From: DYJB01 sp963777165
GTDB taxonomy: Bacteria > Chloroflexota > Anaerolineae > Anaerolineales > E44-bin32
Length of the DNA stretch: 64,000 nt
Assembly (NCBI GenBank): GCA_963777165.1
Contig: CAVZPO010000007.1
Span: 124,001 to 188,000 of the forward strand
Direction of reading: 5' to 3'
Part shown: positions 44,601 through 52,974 of the stretch, piece after piece
How the letters are laid out: the number at the start of each line of letters is the position of its first letter
Position numbering within the stretch: the first letter of the stretch is position 1
Translations under genes and position numbers: made by a program
The notes under the pieces: generated by a model
What the model was told of the DNA's origin: nothing
Seen by the model: only the letters and a program-made list of their open reading frames with translations
The model's database searches: none

Positions 44601-45661
44601 TCAGCCTGAAGGTGCGAACGCCGCCTGCAGCATGGCCAGGATGGCGTCACGATCTGGGAGCAGGACGCTTGCGCCCGAATAGGGCACGATCCACGAGGTC
44701 GTGATGGACGAGTTCGAACTCGGTGAAGCGACAGGCGGCTGCGATCGGCGGCCAGCGTCGTCGCCATCGGGACGAGCGGCAGCAGGTCATTGAGCTCCAG
44801 ATCGGTCTTGACCAGCGTGCGGAACTGTTCGTAGAGCTCCGGCACCCGCGCCAGACCATCCAGGCTCAGTACCCGGTCGAAGAGGGCCAGCAGCACTTCC
44901 TGCTCGCGCCGCAGCCGGTCGTAGTCGCTGGAGGCCTTGCGCATTCGCACGTAGCACAGCGCCTCGAAGCCGCCCATGTGATAGACGCCGGGCCCGAAGG
45001 ACCACCACCGCCGGCCGCACTCATCGTTCAAATAGCCGGTCGACGTGACGTCGATTCCGCCCAGCGAATCGACCACGCGCTGGAACCCGGAGAAGTCGAT
45101 GCGCATCACGTGGTCGATCGGGATGCCGAAGTTGTACAGGATCGTCTGGGCCAGCATGTCGAATCCGCCGTGCACATCGGCGACGTTGATTCGGTCGACG
45201 CGCCAGCCCGGGATATAGACGTAGAGGTCCCGCGGGATCGCCACGATGCGCGCCCGCCCCGCGGACGGGTCGAGCGAGACGATCAGGATCGTGTCCGTCC
45301 GCCAGCCCCCGTCATTGGGACGGATATCCGACCCCAGGAGGGCGAGGTTGACCGTGCCCTTGCCCATGGGCAAGAGGGGCATGGGCGGAGCGATCTCGAT
45401 CGCCGAAGGCTCAGCCGGACCCGGGTAGGAGCCCCATGGGTTGATCGGAGCGGGAGTGGCTGTCGGGCCGGGCGTGGCCGTCGCGGTCGGGACGGGGGTC
45501 TCGGTAGGCAGAAGCGGCAGGAACGCTGTCGGCGTCGCCGGCGCGTTTGGATCTGCGGTGACGAGCGGAAGGCCCGGTCCGAGGAGAGTCCCAGCCAGGC
45601 CAGAACATGCGCTCAGGCCGGCGGCCAAGGCCAGGATCAGGGCAGTTGTGAAGCGCTTCAT
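44601..45661 (-). CDS. LytR-CpsA-Psr (LCP) family protein, lipoprotein type (frameshifted near its end)
   Basis: About 353 residues after repair. LCP enzymes transfer polyprenyl-linked polymers to peptidoglycan. The signal peptide ends LALAAGLSAC; a Pro/Thr linker follows. The LCP domain has LALLGSDIRPNDGGWRTDT, IPRDLYVYIPG, RINVADVHGG and YVRMRKASSDYDRLRREQ, with the Asp and Arg residues used in catalysis. The frame fails between 44705 and 44731; in the adjacent frame a natural end appears (ITTSWIVPYSGASVLLPDR, stop at 44601), so one base is missing. GGAGG precedes ATG 45661. Confidence 0.88.
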
Positions 45662-46050
45662 GGTCCTCCGCTCGGTGCAAGTTCCACACCAGGCCATCCA
45701 TCATAACGGCTTTCGCCGGGCCCGGGTTCCCGGAATTCGGGGGACGGAGAGGGGCGAGATAGCCCCCATCAGGGGCCTGTGGCTGCGGGGTGTGGGCGCC
45801 GAGGTCGTTCCCCTTGCAAACCGCTGATGTTTCCCTGGCTCATCAAATCTCAGCGGGGATCGGCGTCCGCGCCCAGCCCGCACCGCTTGTGGAGCTCGCT
45901 TTCGGACAACGGCGGGACCTCCTCGTGACCCGCGCGCCGGGGATAGGCCAGGTGCCCGTAGTTCACGCGAACGCGAGGATCTCGGCAGTTTGCCGGCGCG
46001 GTTTCGTGACTTCGGGCGCGATTCGTCCGGGTCCCGCCGATGGCACGGCA
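45662..46050. other. Intergenic region upstream of the LCP gene
   Basis: About 390 bases. TATGAT on the minus strand (45702-45707) may be the LCP -10 box. No coding remnants or repeats were recognised, and no terminator could be identified for the double GNAT gene. Confidence 0.45.
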
Positions 46051-46960
46051 CTACGCGGCCGGAGGGGACGCACGTTCGCAGTCTCTCGAGAAGCAGATGA
46101 CGGTATCCGTGACGGCGAATCCCTCAGAACGATACAGGTGGAGTGCCCGGTCATTCTCGGCGTTCAGGGAGAGGAAGACAGGCTGCAGGCCCCGCCAGGC
46201 AGCAAAGCACACCGCGTGCCTCAGAAGAAGGCGCCCCAGACCCCGGCGCCGGTGGTCCCTGGCGACGCTCAGGGCGGAGATGTCGGCTGCATTTCGGTCT
46301 TCATACTCGCGCATCACGCATACGGTCCCGACCGGCGTGTCTCCGTGCAGGAGCAGCGCGATGCCGTCCTCCAAATAGGTCTCGTCTGTGAACCAGTCGC
46401 GCAGGCCATCGGCAGGCATCGGAAGATGCCCGGCCAGGTTCTCGAAGTTGGCATTGATAGCGATGGCGAACTGCGGAAAGAATCGCTCGTCCAACCGGTC
46501 GAACCGGGCGAAGGGCGTAGCCCTGGGGCACGGTCAGTCCCTCCGGGTTCGCCTGGCTTCGCATCATGACGTAGGAATAGCGTTCGACCGAGAAGCCGAG
46601 CTGGCGAACCGCTTCCATCGCGGCCACTCGGGATTCGGGGAGGAACAGATAAACGCTTTGCAGGCCATCGAAGTGGTGGTGGATGGCGGCAAAAAGCATC
46701 GAGTAGGTTTGGACCGAGGGATCGGTCGAGTGGAAGATCGAGAATCGGCTCCGGCCGGCCTGCAGGTAGCGGGGCGTGCGCATCAAGGATGCGGCGCCGA
46801 TCACGACGTCGTCACGGAGCAGGAGGTAGCCGGGGTGCTCCGGAGAGGGCTCAAAGCCGGGTCCGGGCAAGTAGGAGTCGTCGTGTTCCGACCCGTGCTC
46901 GGCGGCGTAGTGGATGAACCGAGTCCGGTTGTTCGTGTCAACTGCTTCTACGCGGAGCAT
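46051..46960 (-). CDS. Double-domain GNAT acetyltransferase (frameshifted)
   Basis: About 303 residues after repair. The N-terminal half has a divergent GNAT fold (LLRDDVVIGAASLM, VRQLGFSVERYSYVM). The C-terminal half is a clear GNAT with SVARDHRRRGLGRLLLRHA and the ALHLYRSEGF motif. One extra base at about 46504-46508 (in CCGGG) separates them: the first frame is good to YALRP and the next resumes at FDRLDERFFP. Domain pairs of this kind occur in mycothiol synthase and related enzymes; the substrate is unknown. ATG 46960 has GAGG upstream. Confidence 0.8.
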
Positions 46961-47077
46961 GAGCGCCTCAAGGTCTGAGGGATGGCGCCGCGGGGAGGAG
47001 GTCCGCATCCCGGCAACCTGCGGTCGCGAACCCCATCAGGCTGAGAGTACAGGTCTCTCGGCGAGGAGCCGCGCGGA

Positions 47078-49285
47078 TCAAGGAGCTGCAGCCGCGGGCC
47101 GCTCTTCGGTTTCCACCGCCTGGCGCAGCGCGGGGAGTGCTCCCGCAAGCGGCAGGAGCACGCTGAGCGTCGAGCCCTCGCCGGGTTCGGACTCAACCCA
47201 TACGCGCCCGCTCAGTTCCTCGCACAGCGCGCGGACCAGGGACAGGCCCACGCCGCTCTCCCCCAGGCCGGAGATCAGCGAGCTCTCGGCCCGGTACAGC
47301 GGCTCGAACACACGTCCCAGATCGATCGAGGAGACCCCTTCGCCCTTGTCCTTCACGGAGAGGAGCAGGAAGCCGGTCGGTTCCGCGTCCAGAACCCTGG
47401 CGATCACGCCAATCTCGGCGCCGTCGGGTGACGCCCCGGCGGCATTCGAAAGCAGGTGCACCAGAATCTGCACCAGTGCCCCTTGCTCGCCCATCACCGC
47501 CGGCACCTCGTCGGGGAAATCGAGCCGCAGCCCGAGGTCCTTCTCGCGCAGCGTGTTTCCGATGTGCGTCACTGCCTCCTCGATGCAGTGCAGCAGATCG
47601 ATCGGCGCCGGAGTCAGCGTCATCTCGCCCATCTCCATCGCCGTAACCTGCACCAGATCGCTCAGCAGCATGCGCATCCGGTCGATGGCGGTGCGGATGC
47701 GTTCGATGAACTGCCGCTGCGTGGCGCCTAGGCGCCCGACCGCGTCGCCCAGCAGCAGTTCGGTATAGCCCAGGATCGAGGACAACGGCTGGCGAAGTTC
47801 CTGGGCCAGGGAGGTGATGGCGTCGGCATCCGGCGCCATCTCGCCGCCGCGGCCCCCGGCACCGCCGCCGATCGACGCAAGCTGGGCGCGCGTGTCGGCC
47901 AGCTCCTGCAGTGCGAGCTGAAGCTCGCCGGCCAGCTGATCGATGTCCGGGAGTGGCCCGCCCTCGGAGTCCGTGTCGGCGGTCGAAGTCTGCGGCCGCC
48001 AGGGGGGAACGGTTCGCGGCCGCCTGCGGCGCACGATCGTGTCCTGCTTAGCGAGTGCGTAGTCGGCCGACCGAAGCTTGATGCGCGAGAAGCGCAGCGC
48101 CAGGGAGGCAGAAGCGGCCAGGAGCGCCTGCTGTTCCAGAGGGGACCATGCACGCCGGGCGTACGGGGAAAGCAGCAAGAGCGCACCGTGGAGGTCGCCG
48201 CCGGCGTGCATCGGGAGCAGCAGCCCGGGGCCGATCGCCATGAGGTGGAGCAAGTCGCGCAGGGTCTTGAGATCGATGGGATCCCGATCAGGATCGAGCA
48301 CCAGGGGTTTTCGCGCGGCCAGCGCGGCGGCGATCGACGGGCAGCGCTGCGCGTCGATCGACGTACCGGGGATGGCACGCTCCTGGATCAGGTCGAAACC
48401 CGTGGCCAGCGTGAAATGCCCGGTGCTATCCGGGGGCGTAAGAAGGGCGCAGAACTCGATCCGCAGCGTGCGGCCCAGCGCCTCCACCAGCTGCTCGGCC
48501 AGGTCGCCAACGTCCTCGGTCACCAGCAGCCCGGTCAGGTCACCGACGGACGCAACGGACGGGGCAACGTCGCTTGGCAGGCCGGGGAGCAGCGACGACG
48601 GCTCGGCGCCGGCCGTCCGACGGGCGCGCAACAGATCGCGCAGCGCGCCGTAGGCCAAGACGGGGTAGGCCACGAGCTGACCGACGCGCAGGAGATCGCC
48701 GGATGCAGCCCCGAACCATCCGAGCCCCGCGTCCCCTGCGCCCCCGAGCAGGAGTGCCCCGAAGCCGGCGGCGAAGTACGGCCAGGAGACGGGTCGTCGC
48801 ACAAGCAGGAGAATCAGGACAACAAGCGAGACGATGGCAACCACCAGGCTGCCACCCGCTCCCCAGCCAAGCGTCAGGTCGGCGCCGTCTCCAAGGGTGA
48901 TCGCGGTCAGCGTGGCGGTCGTCAGGGCGACGAGGACGGCGAGCAAGAAGACCACGATGTCCGGGAGGAGACGGCGGCGCGGGAAGACCGACACCCAGCC
49001 GAGCAGCAGCGCACCCTCGATCGCCGCGCCGGCTTCGAGGACGCGCAGGCTTTCATCCGGCACCCGGCCGATTCCCGTGAGCGTCGTGGCCAGTGCCAGG
49101 ACGGCGTGGGCGAACACCAGCGAGCCGGCCACGGCCATCCAGCGCCCGCCGACGCGCTCCGAAGCCGCGCGTCGGATGGTCAGCGCCAGTGCGGCGAACA
49201 GCCCGAGGACCAGGGCAAGCGCGATGTGGAAGGGAGCCCCTGCGAGGGGCGAGGCGAGAAGGGGAAGGACCTTCGCAGGTGGCAT
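47078..49285 (-). CDS. Membrane histidine-kinase-like protein lacking the phosphoacceptor His
   Basis: A 735-residue protein: seven or eight N-terminal membrane helices, a GAF-like domain (about 250-410), a coiled coil, an HisKA-like region and an HATPase domain. The H-box reads AQELRQPL where SHELRTPL is expected, so the phosphorylated His is Gln495. The ATP site is intact: the N-box Asn in LLSNAAG, KDKGEGV and ESGVGLSLV. It may be an ATP-dependent pseudokinase or act through a partner. The start is ATG 49285. Confidence 0.85.
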   Translation of the reverse strand: MPPAKVLPLLASPLAGAPFHIALALVLGLFAALALTIRRAASERVGGRWMAVAGSLVFAHAVLALATTLTGIGRVPDESLRVLEAGAAIEGALLLGWVSVFPRRRLLPDIVVFLLAVLVALTTATLTAITLGDGADLTLGWGAGGSLVVAIVSLVVLILLLVRRPVSWPYFAAGFGALLLGGAGDAGLGWFGAASGDLLRVGQLVAYPVLAYGALRDLLRARRTAGAEPSSLLPGLPSDVAPSVASVGDLTGLLVTEDVGDLAEQLVEALGRTLRIEFCALLTPPDSTGHFTLATGFDLIQERAIPGTSIDAQRCPSIAAALAARKPLVLDPDRDPIDLKTLRDLLHLMAIGPGLLLPMHAGGDLHGALLLLSPYARRAWSPLEQQALLAASASLALRFSRIKLRSADYALAKQDTIVRRRRPRTVPPWRPQTSTADTDSEGGPLPDIDQLAGELQLALQELADTRAQLASIGGGAGGRGGEMAPDADAITSLAQELRQPLSSILGYTELLLGDAVGRLGATQRQFIERIRTAIDRMRMLLSDLVQVTAMEMGEMTLTPAPIDLLHCIEEAVTHIGNTLREKDLGLRLDFPDEVPAVMGEQGALVQILVHLLSNAAGASPDGAEIGVIARVLDAEPTGFLLLSVKDKGEGVSSIDLGRVFEPLYRAESSLISGLGESGVGLSLVRALCEELSGRVWVESEPGEGSTLSVLLPLAGALPALRQAVETEERPAAAAP

Positions 49286-49313
49286 GACGCTCGCTGTGAG
49301 GGCAGGCGCGAGG

Positions 49314-49319
49314 ATTATA
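49314..49319 (-). promoter_or_regulatory. TATAAT -10 box of the 49285 gene
   Basis: A perfect TATAAT on the minus strand, 28 bases before the ATG. No convincing -35 box. Confidence 0.5.
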
Positions 49320-49406
49320 GCATCGGGCCCTCAACGCCGATCCTGCACTGCGCGAACGGCGCCACACCCGCGCCGGGCGAAAAGAACCATTCGGCGCGCC
49401 GGCCGG

Positions 49407-50435
49407 TCAGGCGGTCGGTTGGACGGAGCCGGGGGCCGAAGGCTGCTGGCCGATCCAACGCATGGCGATCATCCCGTACAGCAGCGTGAGCCAGAGCGTG
49501 ATGCCGCGGTAGGCCAGGGTGATGATCGTCGCCGCCGCCAACGGCACGCGCAGCGTCGTCAGTGCCAGCGTCATGGCGCCCTCGACGAACCCGATCCCGG
49601 ACGGGGTGGGAGAGACAATCAGAAACAGGTAGCCGATGGCGTAGCCGGCCACGAGCGTGCCAACTGTGAAGGCCTGCCCGAAAGCCATGAAGACCATGAA
49701 GAGGATAGAGATCAGCAGCGCCTGTTTGCTGAGTGCCAGGGCGGCCGGGAGCAGAATGGCGCCGCGCGGGGCCTGGCGTGCGATGCCCAGCCCTTCGGCG
49801 GCCTCGTTGGCGAAGGCACGCGCGGCGTCCTCGGAGAGATAGTTCCCGCGCCGCAAAGGCCGGAGGACTCGGTTGACCATACGCGCCATCCGGGCAAGCA
49901 CACGCCCGAGCTGGTCGCCGGAACGCATCCCCAGCCAAAGAAGGAAAGCGAAGACCGAGGCGATCGCAAGCAGGACGGCCGAGGCTGTAATCTCGCCAGC
50001 TCCGAGCCGATCGCGCCGGATCAACACCGTCAGCCCCAGACCGAGGACGATGATGAAGGCGAGGTAGTCGTACAGGATCGAGAGCGCCACGGCCGAGGTG
50101 ACCCGGCCGGTGGGTTTGCCGCGCGCCCGGCAGTCGGTCAGAAAGACGGCGATGCCGCTCACGCCGGCCGCTGGGGCGATGACGTTGACGAAGTTGGCGC
50201 CCAGGGCGAGGAGCAGCAGACGCTCGATCGACTCTTCGATCCCAAGCAACCGGTAGCAGGCACGGAAGCTTGCCGCCACGTTGACCAGCCAGACGAACTG
50301 CAGTGCGACCGCCAGCACCATCCACTTCATGTCGCCGCGTTGCAGCGTCAGGGCGACTTGCTCGACCTCGGTGAAACGCGTGAGCAGGAAGTAGACCGCC
50401 AGCAGGAAGAGGACTGCAATCAGGAACTTGCGCAT
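49407..50435 (-). CDS. UPF0104 / lysylphosphatidylglycerol synthase TM-region family membrane protein
   Basis: A 342-residue protein with about eight transmembrane helices. The family motif is visible in APAAGVSGIAVFL and the C-terminal SPTPSGIGFVEGAM. Related proteins move lipids across membranes; the cytosolic aminoacyl transferase domain of MprF is absent. It begins one base after the fabD stop. Confidence 0.82.
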   Translation of the reverse strand: MRKFLIAVLFLLAVYFLLTRFTEVEQVALTLQRGDMKWMVLAVALQFVWLVNVAASFRACYRLLGIEESIERLLLLALGANFVNVIAPAAGVSGIAVFLTDCRARGKPTGRVTSAVALSILYDYLAFIIVLGLGLTVLIRRDRLGAGEITASAVLLAIASVFAFLLWLGMRSGDQLGRVLARMARMVNRVLRPLRRGNYLSEDAARAFANEAAEGLGIARQAPRGAILLPAALALSKQALLISILFMVFMAFGQAFTVGTLVAGYAIGYLFLIVSPTPSGIGFVEGAMTLALTTLRVPLAAATIITLAYRGITLWLTLLYGMIAMRWIGQQPSAPGSVQPTA

Positions 50436-50436
50436 C

Positions 50437-51384
50437 CTAGGCCAACAAGGAGGCGAAGCTATCCGGGGCGTCGAGCGCCATGGTCAGCGCCGCCCGGTCG
50501 ATCCGGCGGATCAGGCCGCAGAGCACATTGCCGGCTCCAAACTCGACGAAGGTGGTCACACCCGCGGCGCGCATGGCCTGGATCGACTCGGTCCAGCGTA
50601 CACGCGAGGTCAGCTGAGCCTCCAGGTCGCGGCGGATGGCATCGGCGGTCTCCAGCGGCGCGGCCTGGACATTGCCGATGATCGGCAGGCAAGGGTCCGA
50701 AAGCCCGGCCGCGGCGAGCGCCCGCGTCAGACGATCCTGCGCCGGCTGCATCAGCGGTGAATGGGCGCCGATGCTCACCGCCAGTCGCACGGCCTTCTTG
50801 GCGCCGGCGGCTGTCAGCAGCTCGACGGCGCGGTCGAGCGCCGCGCCGTCGCCGGAGATCACCACCTGGCCCGGGCAGTTGTCATTGGCGACCTGGACGA
50901 TGGCCCCCGCCTCGAGGGCGGCCTGGGCGCAAATGTCGGCCACCGTCTGCACCTCGAGGCCGAGGATGGCCGCCATGCCGCCCGGATGCTGAAGGCCGGC
51001 GGCCTGCATGGCGCGGCCGCGTTCGAGGACCAGCGCCAGCGCCTGGTCGAATTCGAGCGCCTCGGCGGCCACCAGCGCGCTGAATTCGCCCATGGAGTGG
51101 CCGGCGACCAGCGCCGGTCGGGCTCCGGGCAAGTGCCGCTCCAGGACTCGCAGCGCGGCGATTGAATGCACCAGGAGCGCCGGCTGCGTGTTGACGGTGT
51201 CATTCAGGGTTTCGGCCGGGCCTTCCCAGCACAACGTGCTGAGCGGGAACCCCAACAGCTGATCTGCCCGGGCGAACACTTCCGCCGCCGCGGGCTCCGC
51301 CTGTGCCAAGGCTTTGCCCATGCCGACGAATTGCGAACCCTGGCCGGGAAAGACGAAGGCGGTTGTGCGGGGATCGATGGGCAT
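50437..51384 (-). CDS. fabD: Malonyl-CoA:ACP transacylase
   Basis: A 315-residue enzyme of type II fatty-acid synthesis. The active-site serine is Ser97 in GHSMGE; FPGQGSQ and QVANDNCPGQVVISG are conserved. The start is ATG 51384, with TTG 51393 as an alternative. The terminator after rpmF (51395-51418) lies just upstream, so transcription may depend on read-through. Confidence 0.94.
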   Translation of the reverse strand: MPIDPRTTAFVFPGQGSQFVGMGKALAQAEPAAAEVFARADQLLGFPLSTLCWEGPAETLNDTVNTQPALLVHSIAALRVLERHLPGARPALVAGHSMGEFSALVAAEALEFDQALALVLERGRAMQAAGLQHPGGMAAILGLEVQTVADICAQAALEAGAIVQVANDNCPGQVVISGDGAALDRAVELLTAAGAKKAVRLAVSIGAHSPLMQPAQDRLTRALAAAGLSDPCLPIIGNVQAAPLETADAIRRDLEAQLTSRVRWTESIQAMRAAGVTTFVEFGAGNVLCGLIRRIDRAALTMALDAPDSFASLLA

Positions 51385-51394
51385 CTGAATCAAA

Positions 51395-51418
51395 GGGGCC
51401 GTGCATCAGCACGGCCCC
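51395..51418 (-). terminator. Intrinsic terminator of rpmF
   Basis: A perfect 10-bp stem (GGGGCCGTGC with GCACGGCCCC) and four-base loop, eight bases after the rpmF stop, followed in transcript direction by TTTGATTC. Confidence 0.75.
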
Positions 51419-51425
51419 GTCGCGA

Positions 51426-51611
51426 TCAGTCTTTCTTGATCTCGACGACTTCGCGGCCGGCGTAGTGGCCGCAACTGGGGCACATGTGATGCGCCTGGTG
51501 CCGCTCTCCGCAGTTGGTGCAGGTGACCAGCTCACGGGCGTCCAGCGCGTCATGGGCCCGCCGGCGGTCGCGCCGCCCCTTGGAGTGCTTGCGCTTCGGA
51601 AGCGGGGGCAT
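51426..51611 (-). CDS. rpmF: 50S ribosomal protein L32
   Basis: A 61-residue basic ribosomal protein. The N-terminus is PPLPKRKHSKGRRDRRRAHD and a zinc ribbon of two Cys pairs (CTNC and CPSC) is retained, so this is the zinc-binding form. GGAG lies before ATG 51611. It has its own promoter and terminator. Confidence 0.96.
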   Translation of the reverse strand: MPPLPKRKHSKGRRDRRRAHDALDARELVTCTNCGERHQAHHMCPSCGHYAGREVVEIKKD

Positions 51612-51641
51612 CGATTGACTCCTTCGTTCTGCTCACGGAAG

Positions 51642-51662
51642 CGCCTGCCCCTGGGGCAGGCG
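51642..51662 (-). promoter_or_regulatory. 5'-terminal hairpin of the rpmF transcript
   Basis: A perfect inverted repeat, CGCCTGCCCC and GGGGCAGGCG, with almost no loop (an 8-9 bp stem in practice). It begins within a few bases of the predicted transcription start, so it would cap the mRNA 5' end. Confidence 0.45.
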
Positions 51663-51670
51663 TAAAAGGG

Positions 51671-51699
51671 ATTATAGCAGTCCGGGGGAGAGGCGTCAA
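51671..51699 (-). promoter_or_regulatory. Promoter of rpmF
   Basis: On the minus strand TTGACG (51699-51694), 17 bases and TATAAT (51676-51671): the best sigma70-type promoter in the window. It is divergent from the moaC -10 box 60 bases away. Confidence 0.75.
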
Positions 51700-51759
51700 G
51701 GCAGCAGGTCGATGACCGACATCCGAGGTCCCAGGGATTTCGGACGTCGGTCGGAGGGT

Positions 51760-51765
51760 TATAAT
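51760..51765 (+). promoter_or_regulatory. TATAAT -10 box giving a leaderless moaC transcript
   Basis: TATAAT ends six bases before ATG 51772; the same spacing is seen at lplA. No -35 box is clear. Confidence 0.55.
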
Positions 51766-51771
51766 CCGCGC

Positions 51772-52257
51772 ATGTCTGGCGATGAACTCTCCCACCTGGA
51801 CTCCAGCGGGCGGGCCCGTATGGTCGACGTGAGCAGCAAGCCGGAAACCGAGCGCTGGGCGGTGGCGCGCGGCCACGTCCTGCTGGCGCCCGAGACGCTT
51901 CGGCTGGCGCGCGCCGGCGACCTGAAGAAGGGCGACCTGCGCGCCGTGGCCGAGCTGGCAGGCGTGATGGCCGCCAAGCGCACCGCCGAACTGATCCCGC
52001 TGTGCCATCCGCTCCCGCTGACCCAGGTGCAGGTGGACGTCGCCTTCGACGATGTGCTGCCGGGCGTCAGGGTGACTGCCACCGTCCGCACGACCGGGCG
52101 CACCGGGGTGGAGATGGAGGCGATGACGGCGGTGACCGTCGCCGCACTGACCGTCTACGACATGGTCAAAGGCATCGACCGCCGGGCGCGCATCACCGAC
52201 GTGAGGTTGCTCGAGAAGCACGGCGGGCGCAGCGGCGATTTGGTGCTCGAACCCTGA
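51772..52257 (+). CDS. moaC: Cyclic pyranopterin monophosphate synthase
   Basis: A 161-residue enzyme of molybdenum-cofactor synthesis, following MoaA. Conserved motifs are RMVDVSSKPET, KRTAELIPLCHPLPL and GVEMEAMTAVTVAALTVYDM with the catalytic KGIDR lysine. ATG 51772 (MSGDELSHLD) follows the TATAAT box. The moaD-moaE fusion starts four bases after the stop. Confidence 0.95.
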   Translation: MSGDELSHLDSSGRARMVDVSSKPETERWAVARGHVLLAPETLRLARAGDLKKGDLRAVAELAGVMAAKRTAELIPLCHPLPLTQVQVDVAFDDVLPGVRVTATVRTTGRTGVEMEAMTAVTVAALTVYDMVKGIDRRARITDVRLLEKHGGRSGDLVLEP

Positions 52258-52260
52258 TCG

Positions 52261-52974
52261 ATGGCCGTCACCCTGCTGTACTTCTCCACACTTCGAACTC
52301 GCACCGGAACCGCCCGTGAGTCTCTCGACTTGCCCGAGTCGATCAGCGTTGCGCGGCTTCGCCAGATTCTGGCAGAACGCCACCCCGCGCTGGCCGTGGC
52401 ACTCCCGTCGTCCGTTGTGGCCGTCAACCATGACTTCGCCTTCGATGAGTCGATCATCGCCGACGGCGACGAGGTGGCACTGTTCCCGCCGGTCTCCGGC
52501 GGCGCTGACCCCGGGCCGACTGTATTCCATCTCACCCAGGACCCGATCGAGTTCAACGAACTGCTCGCCGCCCTGACGCTCCCCACGACGGGGGCAGCCT
52601 GCGTGTTCACCGGTGTGGTGCGTGGCGAGACGGAGCGCGGGGCGGGGCATTCGACCGCCGCGCTGGAATACGAAGCCTACCGCCCGATGGCCGAGGCCAA
52701 GATGCGCCAGGTGGCCGAGGAGATCCGCAAACGCTGGCCGTCGGTCGAGGGCATCGCCATCGTGCAGCGCCTCGGTCGGCTTGATCCGGGCACTCCCACC
52801 GTGCTGATCGCCTGCACTGCCGCACACCGCGACACCGGGGTCTTCGAGGCCGCGCGCTACGGCATCGATCGACTGAAGCAAATCGTGCCCGTGTGGAAGA
52901 AGGAAATCGGCCCCGACGGCGAGGTCTGGGTCGAGGGCGACTACACGCCGCAGCCGGAGGATCGCCGGCCATGA
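52261..52974 (+). CDS. MoaD-MoaE fusion (molybdopterin synthase, both subunits)
   Basis: A 237-residue fusion of the sulphur carrier MoaD (1-81) and catalytic MoaE (about 88-237). MoaD ends in the GG motif (VSGG, residues 78-81) and is followed directly by MoaE, which has AALEYEAYRPMAE, RLGRLDPG, HRDTGVFEAARYGID and the catalytic Lys in PVWKKE. The GG carboxylate must be free for thiocarboxylation, so proteolysis after Gly81 is expected, as reported for MoaX. It overlaps the next gene by ATGA. Confidence 0.93.
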   Translation: MAVTLLYFSTLRTRTGTARESLDLPESISVARLRQILAERHPALAVALPSSVVAVNHDFAFDESIIADGDEVALFPPVSGGADPGPTVFHLTQDPIEFNELLAALTLPTTGAACVFTGVVRGETERGAGHSTAALEYEAYRPMAEAKMRQVAEEIRKRWPSVEGIAIVQRLGRLDPGTPTVLIACTAAHRDTGVFEAARYGIDRLKQIVPVWKKEIGPDGEVWVEGDYTPQPEDRRP

